Shown here: piece after piece, positions 32,560 through 40,798 of the stretch
Layout: every line of letters begins with the position of its first letter
Position numbering within the stretch: the first letter of the stretch is position 1
Source of the DNA: CBFGTV01 sp965652145
GTDB taxonomy: Bacteria; Bacillota; Clostridia; Peptostreptococcales; Natronincolaceae
DNA: 64,000 bases
Reading direction: 5' to 3'
Assembly: GCA_965652145.1 (NCBI GenBank)
Contig: CBFGTV010000002.1
Coordinates: 59,129-123,128, forward strand
Position numbers and translations under genes: made by a program
The notes under the pieces: generated by a model
Seen by the model: only the letters and a program-made list of their open reading frames with translations
Database searches by the model: none
Told to the model about the DNA's origin: nothing

Positions 32560-33213
32560 ATGAAAAAAATAATTGAATTAGAAGGGGCCCTTGGTATGAT
32601 CAAAAGGGGTATGACGGTTATGATTGGAGGTTTCCTAGGGGTTGGCAGTCCAGAGACACTTATTGACGGGCTAATCCAAAAGAAAATTACAGATCTAACC
32701 ATCATTGCCAATGATACCTCCTTTCCCGAGGTTGGAATCGGAAAGCTAATCACCAATAAGATGGCGAAGAAAGTAATTGTTTCCCATATTGGTACCAATC
32801 CTGAAACCGGACGACAAATGAATCACAAAGAAATGGAAGTCGAACTGGTTCCCCAGGGAACATTGGCAGAGAGAATCAGAAGTGGTGGAGCAGGTCTGGG
32901 GGGCTTTTTAACCCCTACTGGAATTGGTACAGTGGTTGAAGAGGGGAAGGAAAAAATAACCCTTGGTGGAAGGGAATATTTATTGGAGCTTCCCCTGAGG
33001 GCTGACGTGGCTTTAATTCTGGGAGCAAGGGTTGACGAAAAGGGAAATATCTATTATGACAAATCAGCCAGAAACTTCAACCCAATCATGGCCACTGCAG
33101 CGGATTTAGTGATTGTTGAAGCCGAAGAAATTGTACCAGTGGGTACTATTGATCCAAACGATGTCATGACTCCGGGAATCTTTGTGGATGCCATTGTGAA
33201 GGGGGGAAGGTAA
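32560..33213 (+). CDS. atoD: CoA-transferase alpha subunit (acetoacetate/butyrate type)
   Basis: Alpha subunit of a family I CoA-transferase, which moves CoA between acetyl-CoA or butyryl-CoA and acetoacetate or a similar acid. The glycine-rich CoA-binding stretch GMTVMIGGFLGVGSPETLID lies near the N terminus and AGLGGFLTPTGIGTVVEEGK in the middle. ATG 32560 follows aatgaggtga and gives 217 residues; GTG 32551 overlaps the site. It is one base from the beta subunit gene. Confidence 0.93.
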   Translation: MKKIIELEGALGMIKRGMTVMIGGFLGVGSPETLIDGLIQKKITDLTIIANDTSFPEVGIGKLITNKMAKKVIVSHIGTNPETGRQMNHKEMEVELVPQGTLAERIRSGGAGLGGFLTPTGIGTVVEEGKEKITLGGREYLLELPLRADVALILGARVDEKGNIYYDKSARNFNPIMATAADLVIVEAEEIVPVGTIDPNDVMTPGIFVDAIVKGGR

Positions 33214-33214
33214 T

Positions 33215-33856
33215 ATGAATATCAAGGAGCTGATAGCAAGGCGGGTTGCCCAGGAGCTTAAGGACGGCTATGTTGTTAATCTTGGCATTGGATTGCCTAC
33301 CCTGGTGGCCAACTATGTTCCGCAGGAAATTGAAGTGGTGCTTCAATCAGAAAATGGGTTTGTAGGTATGGGCCCAACCCCTTCACCGGGCCAGGAGATT
33401 AAAAACCTAACCAATGCGGGGGGCCAACCGGTTACCCTGATGCCGGGGGCAGCTTACTTTGATAGTGCCATGTCCTTTTCTATTATCAGAGGAGGCCATG
33501 TGGATGTAACTGTGCTGGGAGCCCTTCAGGTGGATGAAAGGGGAAACCTGGCCAATTGGATGGTTCCTGGTGCCATGGTACCCGGTATGGGAGGCGCCAT
33601 GGATTTAGTAGTGGGGGCTAAAAAAGTAATTGTGGCCATGACTCATACAGCCAAGGGAGCTAAAAAGATTATGAAGAACTGTACATTGCCCTTGACTGCT
33701 AAGGAACAGGTAAATCTAATTGTTACAGAAATGGGTGTAATGGAGGTGGTCAATCAGCGGTTAGTTTTAAAGGAAATCAATCCACAGTTTACAGTGGAGG
33801 ACGTACAGTCCATGACTGAGGCAGAATTGATCATAGCCAAGGATTTAAAAGAATGA
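33215..33856 (+). CDS. atoA: CoA-transferase beta subunit
   Basis: Beta subunit of the CoA-transferase, 213 residues. The catalytic glutamate that forms the glutamyl-CoA thioester lies in LQSENGFVG (Glu46), and GIGLPTLVANYVP and ALQVDERGNLANW are also typical. It directly follows atoD. After it comes a 163-bp repeat-like element (33872-34034) before the thiolase gene. Confidence 0.94.
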   Translation: MNIKELIARRVAQELKDGYVVNLGIGLPTLVANYVPQEIEVVLQSENGFVGMGPTPSPGQEIKNLTNAGGQPVTLMPGAAYFDSAMSFSIIRGGHVDVTVLGALQVDERGNLANWMVPGAMVPGMGGAMDLVVGAKKVIVAMTHTAKGAKKIMKNCTLPLTAKEQVNLIVTEMGVMEVVNQRLVLKEINPQFTVEDVQSMTEAELIIAKDLKE

Positions 33857-33871
33857 ATCTGGCTTAAATTC

Positions 33872-34034
33872 AGGGCGTGTCTGAAAACCCACTCAAGGGC
33901 ATCTTTCACCGCTTTTTTGTCCCACGCAGCGTTGCTTTTCCTTGACGTACCCCTGGTATGCCTTCAAAAAAGCGCCTTGCTTGGAACAAAAATTCAGTAA
34001 AATCTGCACCCTTCGGAGTATTCAGACACACCCT
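33872..34034. mobile_element. MITE-like element with 17-bp imperfect terminal inverted repeats
   Basis: The ends are AGGGCGTGTCTGAAAAC (33872-33888) and, read on the other strand, AGGGTGTGTCTGAATAC (34034-34018): 15 of 17 positions match. The 163-bp body has no open frame of note and differs in composition from neighbouring coding DNA, and it interrupts an otherwise tight operon. I cannot see a clear target-site duplication and no second copy is in this window, so mobility is inferred. Confidence 0.6.
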
Positions 34035-34063
34035 AGTATGTTTAATTCCAAGGAGGAAATAGA

Positions 34064-35263
34064 ATGAAGGGTGAAGTTGTAATTGTAAGTGCTGTAAGAA
34101 CCCCTATTGGGAGCTTCAATGGTTCATTGGTCAATGTATCACCGGCTGAACTGGGGGCTATTGCCATTAAAGAAGCGGTCAAAAGGGCCGGTATCGAACC
34201 AAAGCAGGTGGACGAAGTGTTCATGGGCTGTGTATTACAGGCGGGCCATGGACAGGGAGTGGCCAGACAGGCTGCGGTAAAGGCAGGGATTCCTGTAGAG
34301 GTGCCGGCCTCTACAATTAATATGATATGCGGTTCAGGATTAAAAACCGTTTCCTTGGCAGCCCAATCTATCCTTTCAGGGGACAATGAGGTTGTCGTGG
34401 CGGGTGGAACAGAAAATATGAGTCAGGCAGCCTATGTCTTGAAAAATAGCCGGTGGGGGCAAAGAATGGGTCATGGAGAAATGATTGACACCATGATTAA
34501 CGATGCCCTGACCGATGCCTTTCATCTTTACCATATGGGAGTAACAGCCGAAAATGTTGCCGAAAGGTGGGGAATCTCCAGAAAGGAACAGGATGAGTAT
34601 GCCTACAGCAGCCAATTGAGGGCAGCAAAGGCAAGGGATGAAGGCAAGTTCGCCGAAGAAATTGTACCTGTAGTGATTCCCCAGCGAAGGGGGGAGCCTG
34701 TGGTATTTGATACTGATGAGTACATTAAAGGGGATAGTACCATAGAAAAATTATCGAAGCTGAGACCAGCTTTTAAGAAGGAAGGTACGGTTACCGCAGG
34801 AAATGCTTCTGGAATCAATGACGGAGCCGCAGCCCTGGTGCTGATGAGCCGGAAAAGGGCAGAGGTTTTGGGAATAACCCCGGTCGCAACAATTCTGTCC
34901 CATGCTTCCGCAGGAATTGAGCCTGAAATCATGGGGGCGGGGCCCATTCCAGCCTCCATTAAGGCCTTGAAAAAGGCCGGGCTGACAGTAGACCAGCTGG
35001 ATTTAATAGAGGCCAACGAGGCCTTTGCGGCCCAAGCCATGGCAGTAGTAAGGGAGCTGAAGCTGAATATGGAGAGGGTTAATGTCAATGGCGGTGCCAT
35101 AGCCCTAGGCCACCCTGTGGGGGCCAGCGGTGCCAGAATACTGGTAACCCTGCTGCATGAGATGAAAAGACAACACCTTCAGCTTGGCCTGGCCACCCTT
35201 TGTATCGGTGGCGGCATGGGTGAAGCCTGCATTATAAAAATGAATCCCCCTATGTTACGTTAA
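34064..35263 (+). CDS. Acetyl-CoA C-acetyltransferase (thiolase)
   Basis: Degradative/biosynthetic thiolase cleaving acetoacetyl-CoA to two acetyl-CoA or the reverse, 399 residues. Catalytic Cys89 lies in NMICGSGLKT, the His in ALGHPVGASG and the second Cys in TLCIGGGMGEA. ATG 34064 follows aaggaggaaat. It ends the sigma-54 operon functionally: CoA-transferase makes acetoacetyl-CoA and thiolase yields acetyl-CoA. It overlaps the convergent antiporter gene by four bases. Confidence 0.95.
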   Translation: MKGEVVIVSAVRTPIGSFNGSLVNVSPAELGAIAIKEAVKRAGIEPKQVDEVFMGCVLQAGHGQGVARQAAVKAGIPVEVPASTINMICGSGLKTVSLAAQSILSGDNEVVVAGGTENMSQAAYVLKNSRWGQRMGHGEMIDTMINDALTDAFHLYHMGVTAENVAERWGISRKEQDEYAYSSQLRAAKARDEGKFAEEIVPVVIPQRRGEPVVFDTDEYIKGDSTIEKLSKLRPAFKKEGTVTAGNASGINDGAAALVLMSRKRAEVLGITPVATILSHASAGIEPEIMGAGPIPASIKALKKAGLTVDQLDLIEANEAFAAQAMAVVRELKLNMERVNVNGGAIALGHPVGASGARILVTLLHEMKRQHLQLGLATLCIGGGMGEACIIKMNPPMLR

Positions 35264-36222
35264 TTTCTGATAATAATAAAGATCATGTAGGCAGCATAGC
35301 CCAATGAAAGAAAAATTCCTTCATATTTAGACAGCCTTGATTGGGATGCTGAGAAACAGAGCAGAATAAATGTCAGTAAAATCATGATGATTGCATCAAC
35401 GAATATTTTGCTATTGACCACAAGGGGGGTAATTGCAGCGGAGGTCCCCAGGATGAAAAAAACATTAAAAATATTACTGCCGACAATATTACCCAGGGCA
35501 ATTTCACTTTTCCCTTTCCTGGCAGCAGTTATAGAGGTGATCAACTCAGGTAGTGAAGTTCCCAGAGCGACAATGGTTAAGCCCACTAGGGTTTCACTCA
35601 TTCCGAAGGTATAGGCAATTTGAACACTGCTGTTGACCACCAGCTCACCGCCTAAAATAATTGCCGCTAACCCCCCTAAGGTGAAGAGAAGATCCTTAGT
35701 TAAAAGTTTGGTCTCAGCATCATTATTTTTAATAATTGCCTGATCACGGCTATTTTTAGCCACCTCGAAAATATAATAAAGAAAAATACTAAAAAAACAT
35801 AGTAAAATAAGACCGTCACCTCTAGTAATTAAATTAGTGCTGAACTTCTGCAGCTGTCGATCAGCCATAAGGATCAATAAGACAATACTACCCAGTAAGG
35901 CAAAGGGAATTTCCTTTCTAATGGTTTCTCGCTGTACCTTTAAGGGATTAATCAAAGCAGTGGCCCCGATAATAAGAGAGGTATTAAAAATATTACTGCC
36001 GATTACGTTGCCCAGTGAGATATCTCCGCTTCCCCGAAGGGCAGCTGAAATACTGACCGCCGCTTCGGGAGAACTGGTACCAAAGGCAACAATAGTTAAA
36101 CCAATTAGTATGGGGGGAATCCTTAAAAAAGCAGCAATTTTAGAGGCCCCCTCAACAAAATAATCTGCTCCCTTAATCAGTAATAAAAAACCAATTAACA
36201 AAAATAAGTAAACCATCAGCAA
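35260..36222 (-). CDS. Calcium/sodium antiporter (CaCA superfamily, YrbG-like)
   Basis: A 320-residue membrane antiporter of about ten segments with two internal alpha repeats: GLTIVAFGTSSPEAAVSISA with GNVIGSNIFNTSLI in the first half, and GLTIVALGTSLPELITSITA with GNIVGSNIFNVFFI in the second. Such proteins exchange Ca2+ (or Mn2+ and other cations) for Na+ or H+. A yybP-ykoY (manganese) riboswitch precedes the gene on the same strand, so manganese or a mixed cation export role is favoured. Confidence 0.94.
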   Translation of the reverse strand: MLMVYLFLLIGFLLLIKGADYFVEGASKIAAFLRIPPILIGLTIVAFGTSSPEAAVSISAALRGSGDISLGNVIGSNIFNTSLIIGATALINPLKVQRETIRKEIPFALLGSIVLLILMADRQLQKFSTNLITRGDGLILLCFFSIFLYYIFEVAKNSRDQAIIKNNDAETKLLTKDLLFTLGGLAAIILGGELVVNSSVQIAYTFGMSETLVGLTIVALGTSLPELITSITAARKGKSEIALGNIVGSNIFNVFFILGTSAAITPLVVNSKIFVDAIIMILLTFILLCFSASQSRLSKYEGIFLSLGYAAYMIFIIIRN

Positions 36223-36312
36223 TCTCCTCCTGAATGATATAATCTAATAAAATGGCAGCGGTTTATCATGTATTTTAAAACCAAGGGCCATTAAATATAC
36301 TTGTTAAATAAA

Positions 36313-36362
36313 AAGACCTTTAACATAAATTTATCATGTAGATAAATCATGTTAAAGGTCTT
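36313..36362 (-). terminator. Regulated terminator of the manganese riboswitch
   Basis: A 14-bp perfect stem, AAGACCTTTAACAT (36313-36326) with ATGTTAAAGGTCTT (36349-36362), and an inner 7-bp stem ATTTATC/GATAAAT. On the minus strand it is followed by TTTTTATTT. It lies between the aptamer and the antiporter gene. Confidence 0.85.
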
Positions 36363-36365
36363 GCT

Positions 36366-36462
36366 ACTTTATACTAAAGGATAAAGCCAGACAGAAAAAA
36401 CTGCCACGATGTTGACTTTATCAATCCCGAAGGACAGCTACTCCCCTTCAACCAAGGTTTCA
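36366..36462 (-). promoter_or_regulatory. yybP-ykoY manganese riboswitch
   Basis: Read on the minus strand, the two signature loops of this class are present: GGGGAGTAGC (about 36447-36438) and AAGTCAACATCGTGGC (about 36418-36403), followed by GGCTTTATCC (about 36391-36382). An intrinsic terminator and a cation antiporter gene follow in the same direction. Mn2+ binding in this class normally prevents termination and turns export on. Confidence 0.85.
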
Positions 36463-36479
36463 TTTTATTTTATATTAGT

Positions 36480-36508
36480 ATCGTAACAAATATTATTCTA
36501 AAAATCAA
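36480..36508 (-). promoter_or_regulatory. Promoter of the riboswitch-antiporter transcript
   Basis: On the minus strand TTGATT (36508-36503) and TACGAT (36485-36480), 17 bases apart, just upstream of the aptamer. The remaining 130 bases to the L,D-transpeptidase gene show nothing I can name. Confidence 0.6.
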
Positions 36509-36641
36509 CAATAAAAATTAATCTAATCCCAGGCTAATAATGGACCTATTTTTCCTAGTCACTGCACTAAATCCTATTATTCTTGTATGGAGAGCTTATC
36601 CTTAAGCATATATTTAATTGTATGGTTGGGAGGGATAAGTT

Positions 36642-37397
36642 ATGAAGCGAAGAAAAAGTAGAAAAAATAGATTTACTTTGATAATCATACTGCTGATGGC
36701 AATAGCTGCAGGGGTCTATAGTATATATAACTACTTTACAAACGACGGTAAGGTAGAGGGCTTAAATGAGTATACCCTGTGGGAATACCAGATGCTGGAC
36801 GAAAACCCAGATTACAATGATTTAAAAATACTGATTGATATTGCGGAAAAAAGACTATATCTTTTAAATGGCAATGAATTAATCAAAAAATATACCATAG
36901 CCAGTGGTAGAGAAGGGCATCCATCCCCCATCGGATCGTGGAAGGTGGTTCAAAAGGCAAAATGGGGGGGAGGCTTTGGTACCAGGTGGTTGGGATTAAA
37001 CGTACCCTGGGGCAGATATGGGATTCACGGTACCAATAAACCCAATTCTATTGGCTACAATGCCTCTGCCGGGTGTATACGAATGCACAATCGAGATGTG
37101 GAAGACCTTTATCAATATGTGAAGCAGGGTACACCGGTGGCCATTGTCAATGGGGCCTTTGGCCCCTTTGGTTACGGGTTAAAGTCCCTGAAGCCTGGGG
37201 ATTTTGGGGCAGATGTGGTAGAGGTTCAAAGACGTTTACGGGCCCTGGGCTACTACCAGGCAGATCATTTAGACGGAAAATACGGTCCCATGATGGAGTC
37301 AGCCATATATCAATTTCAGAAGGACCACGGCATACCTAAAAGTCCCGTGATTACCTATGAAACCCTCAAGGCCCTGGGGATTGTTCTGATGGAATAG
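36642..37397 (+). CDS. L,D-transpeptidase with peptidoglycan-binding domain
   Basis: A 251-residue exported enzyme with an N-terminal signal-anchor (residues 10-28). The YkuD catalytic domain spans about residues 60-175, with HGTNKP and the SAGCIRMHN motif holding the catalytic Cys. A C-terminal PG_binding_1 domain follows (about 185-250: DVVEVQRRLRALGYY). Such enzymes make 3-3 peptidoglycan cross-links or attach proteins, and are often active on the spore or stationary-phase wall. The start follows ttgggaggga. The PAP2 gene lies 91 bases downstream. Confidence 0.93.
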   Translation: MKRRKSRKNRFTLIIILLMAIAAGVYSIYNYFTNDGKVEGLNEYTLWEYQMLDENPDYNDLKILIDIAEKRLYLLNGNELIKKYTIASGREGHPSPIGSWKVVQKAKWGGGFGTRWLGLNVPWGRYGIHGTNKPNSIGYNASAGCIRMHNRDVEDLYQYVKQGTPVAIVNGAFGPFGYGLKSLKPGDFGADVVEVQRRLRALGYYQADHLDGKYGPMMESAIYQFQKDHGIPKSPVITYETLKALGIVLME

Positions 37398-37488
37398 TGC
37401 GCGAATTTACAAAAAAAAAACATGAAAAAAATTAAAATTCAATCCTCCCGTTGTACCATAAAGGTAAAGCAGAAGGGGTGGTATAACG

Positions 37489-38013
37489 GTGAGCACAATA
37501 ACAGGACTTGTTAAACGTAGCGATATTATAATATTCTATCTTTTAAATAACCGGCTACATTGCCACTGGTTAGATCAGCTTATGAAGAAGATTACCCTTT
37601 TAGGAGATACACCCTTTGCGGTGGCAGTTCCTACTTATTTATTTCTGAGCAGTCGAGAGGATTGGAGAAAGGTTGCGCTGCAATTGGCAATTAATCTGAT
37701 TGTTAGCCAGAGCATTGTTCAAAGCGTGAAGCGGCTGGTCAATCGCCCACGACCCTATTGTAAGCTTGAAAATGTAAATATGCTGGCTATGGTGCCCTGT
37801 CAATATTCCTTTCCATCGGGCCATACCTGCGCCGCCTTTATTCTGGCCCTCACCATTATGACTTTACACCCATTCGTTAAAATAATCTCCCTGGGTCTGG
37901 CAACCCTGGTGGGAATCTCTCGAATTTATCTAGGGGTCCATTATCCCAGTGATGTAATCATAGGCAGTTTAATCGCTCTGGTTACAACCTTCATTACCAC
38001 CTGGATTTTTTAA
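37489..38013 (+). CDS. PAP2 family membrane phosphatase
   Basis: A 174-residue integral membrane phosphatase with the three PAP2 motifs in order: KRLVNRPRP, PSGHT and SRIYLGVHYPSD. It probably dephosphorylates undecaprenyl diphosphate or a phosphatidyl phosphate outside the membrane. GTG 37489 follows agaaggggtgg. It lies next to a peptidoglycan enzyme gene, which supports a lipid-carrier recycling role. A bidirectional terminator separates it from the convergent ABC gene. Confidence 0.9.
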   Translation: MSTITGLVKRSDIIIFYLLNNRLHCHWLDQLMKKITLLGDTPFAVAVPTYLFLSSREDWRKVALQLAINLIVSQSIVQSVKRLVNRPRPYCKLENVNMLAMVPCQYSFPSGHTCAAFILALTIMTLHPFVKIISLGLATLVGISRIYLGVHYPSDVIIGSLIALVTTFITTWIF

Positions 38014-38020
38014 AGGATCA

Positions 38021-38059
38021 AAAAAGAAGCAAGTCTTTAAAACATACTTGCTTCTTTTT
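38021..38059. terminator. Bidirectional terminator
   Basis: AAAAAGAAGCAAGT (38021-38034) and ACTTGCTTCTTTTT (38046-38059) are perfectly complementary over 14 bases. It serves the PAP2 gene on the plus strand and the ABC exporter on the minus strand. Confidence 0.93.
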
Positions 38060-38073
38060 AATGGGAATGAATG

Positions 38074-39792
38074 TTAAATTGCTCGGTCATACTGGGCCTG
38101 ATATAATCTGGCATACAGGCCATTTTGGGCCAGTAATCCATGATGAGTGCCTTCCTCCATAATCCCTTCCTCTGTTAAGACCATAATTCGATCAGCATGG
38201 CGAATGGTAGCCAGTCGGTGGGCAATGACCAGCGTAGTTCTGCTTTCAGAAAGCTTGATGAAGGATTCCTGAATCACCTTTTCAGTCTCATTATCGAGGG
38301 CTGATGTGGCCTCATCTAAAATTAAAATAGGTGGGTTTTTCAAAAAGATTCTGGCGATGGAAATACGTTGTTTTTGTCCCCCCGACAGCTTAACACCCCT
38401 TTCACCAATATAGGTATCATAGCCGTTTTCTAAAGACATGATAAAATCATGGGCATTGGCCAGCTTGGCCGCCTCTACAATTTCCTCAGGGGTAGCATCA
38501 ATCTTTCCGTAGGCAATATTGTCTTTAATGGTGCCTGAAAACAGGAACACATCCTGTTGAACAATTCCAATATTTTTTCGCAGCGACTTTTGAGTAAATT
38601 GGCGAATATCCCTACCATCGATTGTAATGCTGCCCTGAGTGATTTCGTAAAATCGGGGGATTAAACTACACAGAGTTGTTTTACCTGAACCGGAGGGGCC
38701 TACAAAGGCCACTGTTTCTCCAGCCTTAATATTGAAATTAATATTTTCTAAAATACTCTTATGGTCGTTATAACTGAAGCCGACATTTTGGAAGGCTAAT
38801 TCACCCTTTAGGCGGCCAGCTTCCACGGCATTCTTGGAATCAGTAATGTCAGGCATAATATCGAGGGTTTCTGTAAAGCGCTTAAAGCCTGACATGCCCT
38901 TTTGATAGTTTTCAACCAGGATGCTCATCCGGTGTATTGGCTGCAGAAACATGGAAACATAAAGCAGAAAGCCCACAAGGTCCCCCGCAGAAAGGGAGCC
39001 CTGATAAATGAAAATACCACCAAAGACGATAACGATCAAATTAATAAGGTTAGCAAAAAAGTTAATTCCTGCATAAAAATGTCCCATTATTTTAAAGGAA
39101 TTTTCCTTAGACATTCTGAAATTATAGTTGCCCCGATCAAATTTTTCCCTTTCATAGGCTTCGTTGGTATAGGATTTGACAACCCGAACCCCTGAAATAC
39201 TATCCTCTACCTGGGCATTTATATCGGCAATTTTTAGCCGCATATCCCGGAAGGCCACCTGCATTTTTTTATTTTGCAATATCGAAAAGATCAGCATGAT
39301 TGGAATAATAGAAAAAATAATGAGGGTCAGCTTCCAGTTAATATTGATCATAATAATAAAGGAGCCAAGCAGGGTAACCACTGCAATAAATAAATCCTCA
39401 GGTCCATGATGGGCCAATTCCGAAATCTCGTTTAAGTCATTAACCAAACGTGACATGATGTGGCCGGTCTTAGTGTTGTCAAAAAAATTAAATGATAGCT
39501 TTTGTATGTGGTTAAAGAGATCGTTCCGCATATCGTATTCGATTCGAACACCAAGAACATGACCCCAGTAATCGACAATGTAATTTAATATGTAGCGAAC
39601 AATGTAAAGGATCAAGAGTCCGCCACCGGCAAATAAAATCCAGCGAAGGTTTCTGGCTGGTAAAATATCATCTACCATTAGACTGACCACCATGGGGAAA
39701 ATCAAGTCCAACAGAGCCATTATAAAGGCGCAGGTAAAATCAAGTATAAATAGAGGTAGATGATTTCGATAATAGGGTATAAAGCGTTTCAT
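38074..39792 (-). CDS. ABC exporter, fused permease and ATPase
   Basis: A 572-residue half-transporter. The N-terminal six-segment permease domain covers about residues 1-320. The ATPase domain has Walker A GPSGSGKTT, signature VKLSGGQKQR, Walker B PILILDEATSALD and the switch His in IAHRL. It would act as a homodimer in the membrane exporting lipids, drugs or peptides (MsbA/YknU-like). There is no adjacent partner gene. The divergent GNAT gene is 147 bases away. Confidence 0.94.
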   Translation of the reverse strand: MKRFIPYYRNHLPLFILDFTCAFIMALLDLIFPMVVSLMVDDILPARNLRWILFAGGGLLILYIVRYILNYIVDYWGHVLGVRIEYDMRNDLFNHIQKLSFNFFDNTKTGHIMSRLVNDLNEISELAHHGPEDLFIAVVTLLGSFIIMININWKLTLIIFSIIPIMLIFSILQNKKMQVAFRDMRLKIADINAQVEDSISGVRVVKSYTNEAYEREKFDRGNYNFRMSKENSFKIMGHFYAGINFFANLINLIVIVFGGIFIYQGSLSAGDLVGFLLYVSMFLQPIHRMSILVENYQKGMSGFKRFTETLDIMPDITDSKNAVEAGRLKGELAFQNVGFSYNDHKSILENINFNIKAGETVAFVGPSGSGKTTLCSLIPRFYEITQGSITIDGRDIRQFTQKSLRKNIGIVQQDVFLFSGTIKDNIAYGKIDATPEEIVEAAKLANAHDFIMSLENGYDTYIGERGVKLSGGQKQRISIARIFLKNPPILILDEATSALDNETEKVIQESFIKLSESRTTLVIAHRLATIRHADRIMVLTEEGIMEEGTHHGLLAQNGLYARLYQAQYDRAI

Positions 39793-39939
39793 AGTAAATC
39801 CTCCTTATATTCTTCGACTCCCTAAGAAAACATTATATCATAGATAGGGAGGTTTTTGAATATAAATACGAACTCTTGTTTCCTATAGTAATTTCAGGTA
39901 ATATTATAATAATACTAACAAATTGAAGGAGGAATCCCC

Positions 39940-40797
39940 ATGATCATCTACAGAAAAATACAGTCGGAGGATTATAAAGACATAGTTGAAATCTGTCAAG
40001 ACATTTGGGATGGGGCAGATTATTTACCAGATTTTTTTGAAGGGTGGCTCCTTGATGAAGGATGTTTTTTAGGGGGAATTGATACAGAGACGAATCAGGT
40101 TATCGTGGTGGGAAAATATTCCATTTTGCCAGATGGAAGCGGATGGCTGGAGGGGTTAAGGGTACACCCTCGATATCGTGGGAAGGGCCTTTCTAAAGAC
40201 ATTATTTTAAGGCTTTTGAATATGGCTAAGGTGGATTTGGAAAAGGGGTTGATCAATAAAATTGCCTTTTCAACCCATATCAGCAGTGCAGCCAGTATTC
40301 ATACGATGAAACAGTTGAATTTTAAACTCAGACAGGAGCATATTACCCTGACAAAGGATTATGATGCCCTGGATACTGGTTTAAGACTTGAGGATTTTCA
40401 CGAAGAACCATGGGGGATCAGCTTTGAAGCGTTTCAACAGCTAAAGTATTTTCAAGACAGAGATCAATATATTCCCCTGGCTTTTGTTTTTCAGACCCCT
40501 AATTTCAATGTATTTCAAGAACTCAAAGAATCAGGGGCCTTTGTAAAAATCAATGGCGTGCCAGGCATTTATAAATTTAAGGGAGAGCCCTATTTCATTG
40601 CCCTGAATGATGATTTTGACAGCATTAATACCTTTATGAACTACTATTGCCTAAAAAATCGTGATCGGTGTAAATTTACGCCTATTACCACCATTTTGCC
40701 AAAACGATTAGACCTCATCAGCCAGCTTAAGCAGGCTCACTTTACCGTAATGAACAACTGGCAGCCGGATTATTATTATTTTGTCTACGAGCCATAG
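39940..40797 (+). CDS. GNAT family N-acetyltransferase
   Basis: A 285-residue protein. The N-terminal half (about residues 1-125) is a GNAT acetyltransferase fold with the acetyl-CoA binding pattern LEGLRVHPRYRGKGLSKDII. The C-terminal half (from about 135) has no motif I recognise. The start follows gaaggagga. Its stop lies two bases from the stop of the convergent histidine kinase gene. The acceptor substrate is unknown. Confidence 0.87.
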   Translation: MIIYRKIQSEDYKDIVEICQDIWDGADYLPDFFEGWLLDEGCFLGGIDTETNQVIVVGKYSILPDGSGWLEGLRVHPRYRGKGLSKDIILRLLNMAKVDLEKGLINKIAFSTHISSAASIHTMKQLNFKLRQEHITLTKDYDALDTGLRLEDFHEEPWGISFEAFQQLKYFQDRDQYIPLAFVFQTPNFNVFQELKESGAFVKINGVPGIYKFKGEPYFIALNDDFDSINTFMNYYCLKNRDRCKFTPITTILPKRLDLISQLKQAHFTVMNNWQPDYYYFVYEP

Positions 40798-40798
40798 T

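Noticed and set aside
34603..35100. 165-codon frame antisense to the thiolase gene
   Set aside because: Shadow of a well-supported thiolase; composition mirrors the opposite strand.
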